From contig CM063110.1 in the NCBI GenBank assembly GCA_031841125.1, forward strand, positions 35,107,214 through 35,171,213: a stretch of DNA of 64,000 nucleotides. The letters run 5' to 3'. Source of the DNA: Acanthococcus lagerstroemiae (Eukaryota > Arthropoda > Insecta > Hemiptera > Eriococcidae). The notes beneath the pieces are model-generated. The model saw nothing but the letters and a program-made list of their open reading frames with translations, ran no database searches and was not told the origin of the DNA. The translations under genes were made by a program, and so were the position numbers. Positions 1 through 9,838 of this stretch are shown in pieces. Position 1 is the stretch's first letter. Every line of letters starts with the position of its first letter.

Positions 1-2190
1 TAGAACGTTAGCTAGACGAATACGCTGAATAATTTTCCGCAATAATGTGTTTTTACAAGCGCGCCAGTTGCCTGCAGCTGATCGTCTCGCCAGAATGCAT
101 AATTGTGACGTCACAACAACAGTGGGCTCAACGAAGATCTGATTTGGATGACTGAAAAACTGAAGCATTACGTTTTCATTGAAAATTATTAAAGGGATAC
201 GCAAGGTATTTTGTAAATTACGAACAATTCCGAATATGCTTGCCCGGACTCTCACGTAGCTAATAGACCTGCCTCTACTGAACAGAAGCAATCGACTTCT
301 AGCCTCTAGCCAGACAAGTTCGCCGATAGTAATGCCTGCGACAAGGGTTCGAAATTAGGAACAATCACAATCCTCCTCTGCCTCCCATTGTGTCAGTTTC
401 AGCTATCGAGGTTGAGTTTTGATCAATAACAGGAAGACCACCCCTGGTATTACCGACCTCACGTTTCTGGCAGCTGTTACGCAAACGCGTATGAGCGCTT
501 CTGCTTTAATTTCATTTGCTCATTTATGATAAGAAGTCATTAATATTGGGCAATATCCGTATCTAATGATCGAAGTTTTTTATGATCCAATTTTTTTTCT
601 TCGAAATCTTTCGGTCTGAACCTGTTATTTTTTTCCATTTCGTGATCTTAGTTCACTATATTCATAATCTTGCTAAACCCTGAATCGAATGTAACTAAAG
701 CGAAGGCGAGATTCCTGAACTTTCAATAGTCGCACTCTTAGTCGACAGGCTCATCCAGTACTCGATAACAGACGACTTTCTCTCCAGCAAAAAGTATGTA
801 AGACGTGAAAAATTTCTTCAAACAGGAGAATACCACCAAACCGCGTTATTTATAAACGCGAACGACATAACAAATAGAACAAATAATACTAGGAGTTCGA
901 CCGGGAAAGAATGCAACGGGTGGCTCCAAAAACTGGTATGACTACATCGCCATTAAAATGTATGTAAGAATTTTTAGACCCTTTAACAGGTTTCCCGAGC
1001 CACTACACTGGTGTAACGTCAAATTCATTTGCGGTACACGCGTACTGTATATTTGTACATTCGTTGGATGCAGCAATACGAAGAAATTCAACGCGGTTAT
1101 CCGGACTAAAATTAATTACGCAAATATTTAGCAGCCAGACTCTGAGTACGGCATCAGGTATTGCACGTACACAATACCAGCGAACGAAGAATATAAAGCG
1201 GAACGGGCGGAAAATACGATAAATTACAGGCGGGTCAGTAGCACTTTTTAATGGCTTCTCCACGGTGCACGGTGTGGGTGCAGTGCAGAGTACAGTGCAA
1301 GTTATTCACTGCACTCGCCGTGCATACACACAAATTCGCACAGCGCACACACTCGTATAATTAATACTCTTCCACTTGGCAACTGTAATCGCACCAACGG
1401 TCTCGTTTGGAAAACGTCGAATAGCCCGCCTCGCACGCCATTACCTTTTCAGTCAGTAAACCAGGAAAACCGAATTCAGCGATAAGGTATCACTTCGCCA
1501 TGTTACAGCCACATCGATATTACAAAAATAGGGGGGAAAAAAAGAAGAGAGAAAAAAAAAAGAAGTTGATACTCTGCGTCCCCACGTCATCATGTTTTAT
1601 TCAAATTAAACTTACGCTCCGGGTACTCCAAGCCAGAGTACACAAAATCGCGACTCGTGAGTTCTCGAATGAGCTTATTACGCGTAATTATTCATACATA
1701 GGAAGATCATATATGCGGAGATAATTCATGAATCCACCCAGCTGTAGGTAATTCAGACATCAACCCCCTTTTAAAATATACACTCATCTGCGACGGAAGT
1801 TCAAACGGATTCATTTCCTCGATAATTACCAATAACTTGACTCGCTCGACATGACGTCGAATATGTGTATAATTATTTATCTGGAAACCGGCATCGGTGA
1901 CACATCGGTGACAGTGGGGGTTCGGGTGCTGCTGGCTTGCAGCTACAGTGTTTCACAAATTGGCCCCTCATACTTTTATCTATGTTTTATTACGAAGTCG
2001 GATGAAGATGGGACAAACGAGTATCTTGGAAGACGAAGGTACAATTCCATCTCTATGTGTGGTAAGGGAGGAAAAACTAACAGCACATAGGAGAAGGAAA
2101 ACTTCGACAAGTAAACTCTGATGAAAACAAGGGGAATAATAATAATATTAGCGTTTATTGGTCTTGTTCTTATAATATTTCTGCTTACAT
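1..2190. other. Intergenic, no gene recognised
   Basis: No reading frame here resembles a known protein, and the open frames are short and uninterpretable. About 950-1,450 has ordinary CpG content, unlike the TE-rich parts of the window, so it may be older unique DNA. A purine-only run (A/G) lies near 1,529-1,566. Confidence 0.5.
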
Positions 2191-2227
2191 AAATGTATAC
2201 TTATTTTATATTGCATTTCTGTCGAAC

Positions 2228-2368
2228 TCAACCATTGTCCCACAGACGGGCATACGCCTCTCCGATCTTTTCCCATTTCTCCCTATCCTGTGCATCCCTG
2301 TTCCAAAAAGTACCCACTCTGTTTTGTATCTCATCCCTCCACCTAGTATTTGGTGTCCCCCTTTTCAG
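2228..2368 (-). pseudogene. RTE-like non-LTR retrotransposon, C-terminal tail fragment
   Basis: On the minus strand a 46-codon open stretch ends at a stop at 2,228-2,230. It reads through TRWRDEIQNRVG, then WNRDAQDREKWEKIGEAYA and LWDNG. This is the conserved C-terminal tail of the endonuclease/RT retrotransposons often annotated as craniofacial development protein 2-like, in which a W-R-D-E-I block is followed by D-R-x-x-W-x-x-x-G-E-A-Y. Only the tail is present; the RT catalytic domain is absent. The fragment abuts a repeat field that starts near 2,400. Assignment to a non-LTR element is confident; the exact clade is not. Confidence 0.7.
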
Positions 2369-2399
2369 GGGCGGAAATAGAGCGAAAACTTTGAGAGGA

Positions 2400-3295
2400 G
2401 GGGCTAAAGCCCCAGCGTCTAAAATCTTCTATATATATAAAAATGGATGTATATTTGTCTGTCTGTGTGTGTCCTTCATATTTCCATGAAAATTTCTACT
2501 AACACGACTGTAGACTTTACTTTTCTTTTCATATGATCGCAATGAAACTTTGGGAAGTTGTTCAATACACTCCCGCGAAGGTTTTTGGAGGACAGTAGTG
2601 AGGATGGGGGTATGCTCCCCGACACGCTCCTGTTACTATGAAGTCATACTCCTGAGTATGCTTGAGCGAAAACCGTGCCTCAGTGGCTGACATTTTCATA
2701 GAAATTTCTATTAATAACACGGCTGCAAACTGCACGTATCTCCTGCAGAGACACATATTGTAACATTTTATATGCTTTCGTACCCTATTAAAAAAAAAAT
2801 ATCCACGGAAATTTCTATCAACAACACGGCAGCAGACTGTTATCGCGCAGGGCGCAGCACAGATCAAGATCAATGAGCACATAGCTGGAAGAAACATAAA
2901 TTTACATGGAAATGTCAGCCACTGAACTAATTGTTACCATGAATAGCTAAATCATACGGACTGGCTTTGTGTCGGGGGCGTGGTACAGTTTTCGCTCAAG
3001 TACACCCACGGCTAAAAGAAAATGGAAATATTAACCACTGAACTGAATTGTCACCATGAACAGCTAAATAACTGAGAGCTGAACTGAGCTAGAAATGAGA
3101 AGAGAAAAGAAGAAGAACTGTAATCGCGCAGGACGCAGCAAAGATCAGGATCAATTAGCACATGGCTGGAGTTACGGTTTTCGCTCAAGTATAACCATGA
3201 CTGGAAGAAAAATAAATTTCCATGGAAATGTCAACCACTGAATTTGTGTCGGGGAGCCTGTCAGGGGGACCTCACGACTGTTGTTGTTGTGCTTG
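2400..3295 (+). repeat. Complex repeat, possibly Helentron-like, with internal direct repeats
   Basis: The left side has an AT-rich start followed by TGTCTGTCTGTGTGTGTC at about 2,456-2,473, a layout often seen at the 5' ends of Helentron-type elements. Inside, a block containing ATCGCGCAG, GCAGCA and AGATCA occurs at about 2,840-2,925 and again at 3,120-3,240. A phrase like GGAAATTTCTA followed by AACACGGC recurs near 2,490, 2,700 and 2,808. GTGTCGGGG occurs at about 2,970 and 3,246, and inverted at about 2,617. No replicase or helicase frame is visible. The family call is an inference from termini only. Confidence 0.4.
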
Positions 3296-3764
3296 TAAAA
3301 GTGAAACGAACCCCCCCCCCCTTCATACCAAGTCTGGCTACGCCACTGACTCAGACATAAACAGGGCTGCCAACATTTAAAACTCTAAGTTTAAACCCAA
3401 TGTACATAGTTTTTTCTTATTTTTTTCCCCCAGAAGAATTCGGGGGAAGTTTACGATTTTTGAAAAAGAGCAAATTAAAATATAATTGAACTCGGGACTT
3501 TTTCATGACTTGACTGGTGAACACTCTGCACTATCTTTCCTTCCCAATAAATTCCCAAGACTTCAAAATTATGATTTTAGAAGAATATTCAAGATCCCAT
3601 CGTATGAAACAAAACAGTACCAATAAATATCTCATTTTTTATGAATTTCTAATAGTTTTGCGACGAGTAATAGCTGATTTTTCTAATCTAAAACTGGCAA
3701 TAATATAGTCAGCCCTCATGCGGCCCAGGCGGATATGATCAAAATACTGAAACCCCGAAATTAT
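3296..3764. other. No gene; remnants of MITE ends
   Basis: A C-run and the motif GGCTACGCCACTG end at about 3,349, matching the terminal inverted repeat of a common hAT-like MITE, with no partner end nearby. CAGGGCTGCCAAC at about 3,362 resembles another hAT-type end and recurs as CAGGGCTACCAAC near 40,017. The rest is A+T-rich with nothing recognised. Confidence 0.4.
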
Positions 3765-4369
3765 TCAGCACGTTACATGTCCCGTGTTCAATGAACTTTT
3801 AGAACGTATAACTTTTGCTTTCTCACTGAATAGACTAAACATTGAGTCGTCAACACTGGGACCATCTGAGCCCAACGTAAACAAATTTTTCAGCGATAAG
3901 TGAGCCTTATCCATGGCTAGCCAAATGCACTGAAAAATGACCTCAGGCTTAGCAGAGTTAAGGAAAATTGTTTCTAAATGAGCAACGATCACTCTGTTCT
4001 TAATTCTGCATCAAAATTTGATACAAATTTGTAACTCTTTCTTATTAATGACATTAGACGATCATAGAGAAGAGAATAACCAGGCATTACACTTTCAACG
4101 ACATCCTCAATCAAATGCCTGTAAAAATATGGACCACAAACTTCTGTTACTTTATATCGAATTTTTGTTTTATTTAAAATCATGGTTTCCATTTCTTGAG
4201 TTTTGGAAAACATGGCGTTGAACAGAGAAGTTATTTCGTCACAGGGCCGCCAACTGAAATTACTTGCTACCTTCAGCACCCACAGGATTTCAACTCTGGA
4301 TGTAGCATCATTACGACAAAAGAACAGCTGGACATCAGGAGTAATTACAACACTTCTGGAAGGAAACAA
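3765..4369 (-). pseudogene. Decayed hemipteran-type transposase-like gene
   Basis: Two minus-strand frames read in succession. The first (4,369 to 3,989) contains EILWVLKVASNFSWRPC, then LFNAMF, NKTKIRYKVTE and GPYFYR. The second (3,992 to 3,765) contains LFTLGSDGPSVDDSMFSLF followed by NTG. From memory, the order W-x-L-K-V, L-F-x-x-M-F, K-T-K-x-x-Y, A/G-P-Y-F, then M/S-D-G-P-S-V-N matches a multicopy, probably hAT-derived family of uncharacterised proteins common in aphids and whiteflies. The frames are joined by a frameshift near 3,990, and the segment that should hold a conserved FDES-type motif has degenerated. No ends were identified. Family recognition is moderate; loss of function is clear. 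Confidence 0.5.
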
Positions 4370-5369
4370 AGCATCTGATAACAGTGACGCCGATACACTC
4401 AGAGGAACTGATGTATGTACATGGGACCTGAATTTCCAGTTGAGAGTTCGAAAGTTTAGCCACAGTATTAGTTTAATATTTTCGAGGAGGAAAATAGAAA
4501 AGAGGACGTAATGATCAGATTTTCAGAAGAATAACCGAAAGTGACTTAGGACTGAAAAAAATGACCAAGTGGCCACCTTGCCTTTGGGATGGAATAAACT
4601 AGACCTTAATCACTGAAGATAACCGTTCGTCATATCTTGCTGTGACCTCGCAATTTAAAAAAAAAGGGGGAAAAAAAGAGGAAGATTAATTTTTGAGACA
4701 CCCTACACATGTATCGCATCATCGCATAATGAAGTACATAGCCTACATACATCATTTTCGAAAACGACTAATATACTCGAAACAGCGATACAAAAGCTGA
4801 AAAAGCTTTACTTTGGTTAGATCTGCCTCGGGTAAGTGCGACAAGGATGAAAACGAATGGGTTAAAAAAAAAACAACAACAAAAAAAAACAGCTAATTTA
4901 AAACATTAAGAGATATCGAGCTCCGGGATTAATGAATATAGGTCACGTTGGAACATGAGAGGGACCGTGACTGTAGTTGCTAATGAAAACGCGAATGGTG
5001 ACAATGTGTACATTTTATGGATTAATAACTCGCACACCGATACAGCGCAGGAAAAAGCGGAATTATCCGTATATCGCGTGTTCGCTTCGACAATTCGCGT
5101 AAATTGTCATCTCGCTTCCAGAAAAATATTACGGCCATGTAACCTATCGGCCATGTTGACGTCTACGCCAGCGGCACGTCATTACCAGATTGTTCGTTCA
5201 CGTTCTTCTCAAATTTATAGAATAACCGTGCACACAGCCTCCGGATCGTTCTACTTTGGAACAGAAAACGATCGACGGTCTTCGAACTTTACTCGTCCGA
5301 TTTTGATACTCCTGGTAAGATAGATTTCTGCAACTAGTAAGGATGACCGTCGAAATGTTTTCATTTTCT
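4370..5369. other. Intergenic, no gene recognised
   Basis: Contains A-rich runs (about 4,655-4,680 and 4,864-4,890). A CpG-containing stretch at about 4,920-5,330 has a 122-codon frame (4,955-5,323, plus) with no recognisable domain. I do not call it a gene. Confidence 0.4.
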
Positions 5370-5747
5370 CAGGGACGTACCGAATGATTTTTTTTTTTGG
5401 GGGGGGGGAGGAAGTTAAAAATTATTGAAATCCCAACTGACTCGACTCAAAATTCGCAAATATCAAAATTTTTTTGGATCAGCTTTGAAAAAAAAAATTC
5501 ACTTGTTACACTTATTTTCCTAACTTTTGATCCATCCACTAAAATTTCTCAACTCCGGTGTGGAGGCTAGGGAGGGCAAGCTGCCCCCTGTGCTCCCCAT
5601 TATTTTCGCCCTAGTAAAGAATATAAAAATTCTTAACTTATTACTGAAATGGTAAATTTTTCCGACTGCTGAGTGGAAAATTCCAAATGGGATGGGGGAG
5701 GAGGGTGTTAGAAGTTGCTCTCCCTCCCCCTTATCGGTACGTCCCTG
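5370..5747. mobile_element. hAT-like MITE, 378 bp
   Basis: The left end CAGGGACGTACCGA (5,370) is matched by TCGGTACGTCCCTG at the right end (5,734-5,747), a 14-bp perfect terminal inverted repeat. Flanks are CATTTTCT on the left and CATTCACT on the right, an imperfect 8-bp duplication (6 of 8), as expected of hAT elements. The interior has homopolymer G and pyrimidine runs and no transposase frame. Confidence 0.75.
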
Positions 5748-6223
5748 CATTCACTTTTGCTTATATTTCAACATTTTATGTCACATTAGGATTTATCGGG
5801 AAGGAGATATTTGAAGAAAATCATGCCTGGACGCAATTTTTCTACAATGGTAAACGACCCAATATGATAAGTTTTACCCGAAACGCATGCATGAGACGAA
5901 AATTCAATTACAAAAAAAAAAAAAAAAAGATTTTAACGAGGCAAGAGTTTAGTGGACACTCCAGCCACAAGACTATTCCTCGTTTCACCATATTAGTACA
6001 CGCGAATTGGCTCGATTTTGTGGTCAATTCTCATAAATAAGATCAATTTTAGTAAATGATGACAATGGCACACCTAACAACATACCGAAATCCCCACCCT
6101 TCTGAAGAGAGCCAATTGCACAATTACGGAAAACGTAAGCTTTGCCGTATTATATTACTAATATCTCAGCAACTGTATTTTGTCCAACAAATTTGTTCAG
6201 ACAAAACATGTTCATGATAGATC

Positions 6224-6700
6224 TGTAATATCTACTACTACAACATACATAAAAGTGTAGGTTTGTCTGTTTGTTTGTGTGTTTATTCGAGGTTGGTAAG
6301 TGAACTGTAAGAGCTGCGGGTTCGTACTTTCTGGATCTGTTCTTATGAACCCGAAATAGGTTTTAGGCAACAAAAAATTTCAGTACTCTATTTAGGAAGG
6401 GGCCACAAAATTTTGCCCCGTGTCCCCTTCCCCATTTTGCTTTTTAACTTGAACTTTTCGGAATTGTTTTCATTGAACTTCTTCACACTATGTTCAAATA
6501 TGGTGGCGGTAGCTGCCTCCCTTCAAAAATTGTTAGGGGGTTGAAAATTTGACTGCAAGAAAAAATGTGTCCTGCGTGTCATGATCAAAATCTCTGTTCT
6601 CTAATATACATAAAAAGTATTAGTTTGTCTGTGGGTGGGTGTGTGTATTTGTTCGAGGTTGGCGGGTGAACCATAAAAGGCGGATAAAGGGGGGAGCATT
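6224..6700 (+). repeat. Interspersed repeat, two adjacent copies
   Basis: A block beginning with ACATAAAA, then a TTTGTCTGT-rich part, then CGAGGTTGG and GTGAAC occurs at about 6,243-6,310 and again at 6,606-6,680. The part following the first copy (CTTCTTCACACTATGTT and GGTGGCGGTA, about 6,478-6,512) recurs at about 7,458-7,492. A third, diverged copy of the leading block is at about 9,028-9,150. The layout resembles Helentron/non-autonomous rolling-circle starts, but no defining terminus is present. Confidence 0.45.
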
Positions 6701-7377
6701 GGGGTCCGGACCCCCTCCCCCTTGATAGATCTAAATACCTACCAACGCAACTTCTTTATTATGTAGTATCAGTTCCAGCTACCGATTTCCCAATAGGCAC
6801 ATAGGGCAAGTGCCCAGGGCGGCATTTTTCGAGGGGCGGTAGATTTTTGTACAAAAACAGCGGGAAAGGAAGGAAGTTCGGAAAAACAAGAAGAAGAAGA
6901 GGCGTAGAGAGAAAAAAGGAAATTATTGAAAAAGTTGCAGAAAACACAATTGGGAAATAATTATCAATTTTTAACCTATAGCTCATTAGGAGGATATGGA
7001 GTAGAGGGGTGAAGGGGACATTTCATCAAGTGCCTATAGCAGCTTAGCTTCTAAATCCACAGCTGGTTACAAATAATGGCATAAGCAAAAAGTCGAGTCC
7101 AGAAGACATTAAAAAACAAGAAGTGAAGTGACCACCCGCTTATCAGTCGCATTAAAAGCTGATGCCGGCACTGCGGGAAGGGTAGAGGGAGAAAAACTGC
7201 AAGAGTTTTCAGATAGGAAAAGATTACGGATGTGGATCATAGGGAATCGTTGGAAGGATGAAAAGGGACGTTGGGAAAGCAGTTTGCGGTAACGGGAAGA
7301 GGAGAGGACATATTAATGCCTGCGGAGCCTCATGCGGTAAAATTTCGAACATCTATTCGCGTGTTTCCAAGCAACAG
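6701..7377. other. No gene recognised
   Basis: G-rich and purine-rich sequence, with an A/G tract at about 6,860-6,925. No domain was recognised in any frame. Confidence 0.4.
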
Positions 7378-7528
7378 AGGGGACCACAAAATTTTTCTCC
7401 CTCTGGCCCCCTAACTTTTTTGATGACTGGAACTTTTTGGAATAGTTTTATATCAAACTTCTTCACACTATGTTAAAATTTGGTGGCGGTAACTGTCTCC
7501 ATTCACAAATTAGTGGGGGATTGAAAAT

Positions 7529-8640
7529 TTGAAATTTTCAAAACGAGCTCAAAATGTTTTCTATGTATTTAATTGCGTATTGGAAAAAACATTTAGAAAA
7601 CTGTACTGGGAAAATATGGGGATACAGATGAAAGGTGAAAAACTGAAACATCTAAGATTCGTGGACGACATTGTACTGATAAACGAGGATATAAAGATGC
7701 TACAGGAAATGGGAGAAAAATTGACAGAGGTAAATGCAGAGGCGGGTTTAGAAAAGAATACAAGTAAAACAAAACTACTATCTACTGAAATAGAAAAAAT
7801 CTCTGAATTCGACTTCTAGGGACAGATACAATCATTTGAAGACAGAAGAAATAGAGAGATAGATAACTAGAACAAGAAAAAAAGTATGGGCAAGCTTCTG
7901 GATTTAAAAAAATAATATGTATAAAGGTAAAATGAAGATTTAAACAAAGACGAAAATATTGAAAAGATGAACTCTACCAGTCCTCACCTATGGAGCCCTA
8001 ACGAAGAAGTAAATAAAAAGGTTAACTATCACAGTGAGTATAAGGCGAAATTAAGGGGGCCCGGGAGGGCAGCTACCTCCAAGCGTACGCAGGAGTTGGA
8101 AAATTTTAGTAGATAGATCAAAAGTTGGGAAAATTCAACTAGTCAAAAGAGATTTCGAGTTTTTATTTCCTTTCCCCCTCCTTAGGTAATACAAAAAAAT
8201 TGAGACTTGGAAATTTAGAGTTGAGTTAGCTGAAAATTTAACAAATCTTGCCGCTCCTAACCCCTCCCCCCCAAGAAAAACTCTTTGCTACGTTTCTCAG
8301 TGAGAAGGATGAAACAATGTATACTAGACGGAAGAATAAAGACCGAGAGGAAAACAAAAAAATAAGAGAGGAAACGGGTACGAAAGGAGTAAGTTGGAGA
8401 TCAAGAAATTGAAACGGGATTACGCGGGACATATCGCACATCAAGAAGGGATACGATAGAACAAAATATCAGTGAGTGGGAATCTTACGACAAGAAAAGG
8501 AGAAGAGAAATCTCAAGTACGAAATGGCGTGATGATAAGAACAAAAATTACAGAAATAATGTGGGGAGATGAGTAGCCCAAGACCGAAAAAGACGGACAA
8601 AAGCTGGGAGGCCTATATCCAAGGGGTCTGAGTAGTTCGG
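7529..8640 (+). pseudogene. RTE-like non-LTR retrotransposon, RT to C-terminus, interrupted
   Basis: The plus-strand frame 7,529-7,819 contains LEKTFRKLYWENMGIQMKG, then HLRFVDDIVLI, MLQEMGEKL and GLEKNTSKTKLL. This is the RT palm region; the usual F-A-D-D catalytic motif reads FVDD. Downstream, in other frames, come SFEDRRNREID, KGKMK and LPVLTYGAL at about 7,836-8,002, then IREETGT, DYAGHIAH and DRTKYQ at about 8,370-8,470, and finally RPKKTDKSWEAYIQG before about 8,640. A non-coding G/C-rich stretch at about 8,050-8,290 separates the two halves and looks like an insertion. Several stops and frameshifts make this a dead copy. It lacks the endonuclease. Its left edge adjoins the interspersed repeat ending near 7,535. 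Confidence 0.75.
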
Positions 8641-8754
8641 TGCACGAAGTGTACATCTTCAGTTGTATGTATTTATCAAACTGTAGAACTACTCAAATAA
8701 AAGGCTGATATTAATCACTATCACAAAGATTTGAGTTTTTGGAAACCATACTCC

Positions 8755-9315
8755 GCACTTATATTCCAATTATTCAATTGAATTTTTAAGAACCCTAACA
8801 TCTTTGTCTGAACAAAACAAACATGAAGCGATAAACTGGAAATGAATCAGGACATTCCGAATGAACGCAATGTGACTTGAAGAGCAGGTGTCCCGTAGGT
8901 CTGGACCGCTTGCAACTTCATCAAATAGTTTTTTTATTCTAATTTTAGGACCCCCCCCCCATCTAACTCACTCGAGCCAACCACTTTAACCCACAGTCTA
9001 GATGAGCCACAAAGCGGATCAGTTGGTCTAATATATAAAGTGTTTATCTGTTGGTTCAAAGTTGGCAGGTGAACAATTAGAATTGGGCGGTTTGTATTTC
9101 CTGGATGTGTTCGTATGAACTCGGAGAAGGTTTTAAACTAAAAAGATTTCAGTAGCCATATTAGGAGGGGGGACAACATGTCCGCCAATTTCAGTTTTTC
9201 AAAACTACATATATTAAGCATTTCTTCTAATTATCCAATCAAATTTTTGAGAACAGCAACATCTTTGTCTGAACAATATAAACATGAAGCGATAAAGCGT
9301 AAATGGATCTAGTCA
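8755..9315 (+). repeat. Pair of ~105-bp direct repeats flanking another repeat copy
   Basis: A block with AACATCTTTGTCTGAACAA followed by AAACATGAAGCGATAAA occurs at about 8,798-8,836 and again at 9,259-9,297, with similar flanks (CAATTATTCAATTGAATTTTT versus CTAATTATCCAATCAAATTTTT). Between them, about 9,028-9,180, lies a diverged copy of the repeat seen at 6.2-6.6 kb. No coding content. Confidence 0.5.
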
Positions 9316-9455
9316 GATACAAGATTCAATGGAATTGTAAAAATAAGCGATCAGAAAAACACATATGCCGATATTATGTTCGATATTCTACATTGTGTCA
9401 ATTCTGATCTCTCACAAGGACGAAATTTCGATTTCGGGTATCTATTGTTCAAAAA

Positions 9456-9838
9456 ATGCATTATTTTATCAAGAGTTTTTTCTTTGATGTTGAAATAGCT
9501 TTCAATCGCCTCCTGCCAACAACCGTTCTTAAAGCTACGCAGAATTTCGATCTGATGGGAAATATACTCCACTCCGTGCACAAGTTTCTTAGACAACGCT
9601 TATTTCGTGTGCGATTAGGACAACACTTTCTAGCCCCAGGCTCCGGGAAACAGGTATTCCTCAAGGATCTGTGATAAGCCCAGTCTTGTTCATCCCAGCA
9701 TTAAACTCTATCTCTGAAGCCCTACCTCGCAATATCCAACAGCTCTTCTATGCAGATGATCTTGTTGTCTTTTTACGTCACAACAATCCAGCAAAAGCTA
9801 ATAGTGAACTACAGCCTAACAAATCTCATCGACTATAG
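9456..9838 (+). pseudogene. Jockey-like non-LTR retrotransposon RT fragment with YADD
   Basis: The first frame (9,456-9,674) contains FFFDVEIAFNRLL (RT motif with F-D-V-E-x-A-F), then HKFLRQRLFRVRLGQ. A shift of one base near 9,650 continues as GIPQGSVISPVLF, then LFYADDLVVFLRH (catalytic Y-A-D-D) and ends at a stop at about 9,836. The order F-D-x-E-x-A-F, then G-x-P-Q-G-S-x-x-S-P-x-L-F, then Y-A-D-D is that of Jockey/I-group reverse transcriptases, not of the RTE-like copies in this window. Endonuclease, thumb and tail are missing. The catalytic residues survive although the frame is broken. Confidence 0.75.
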
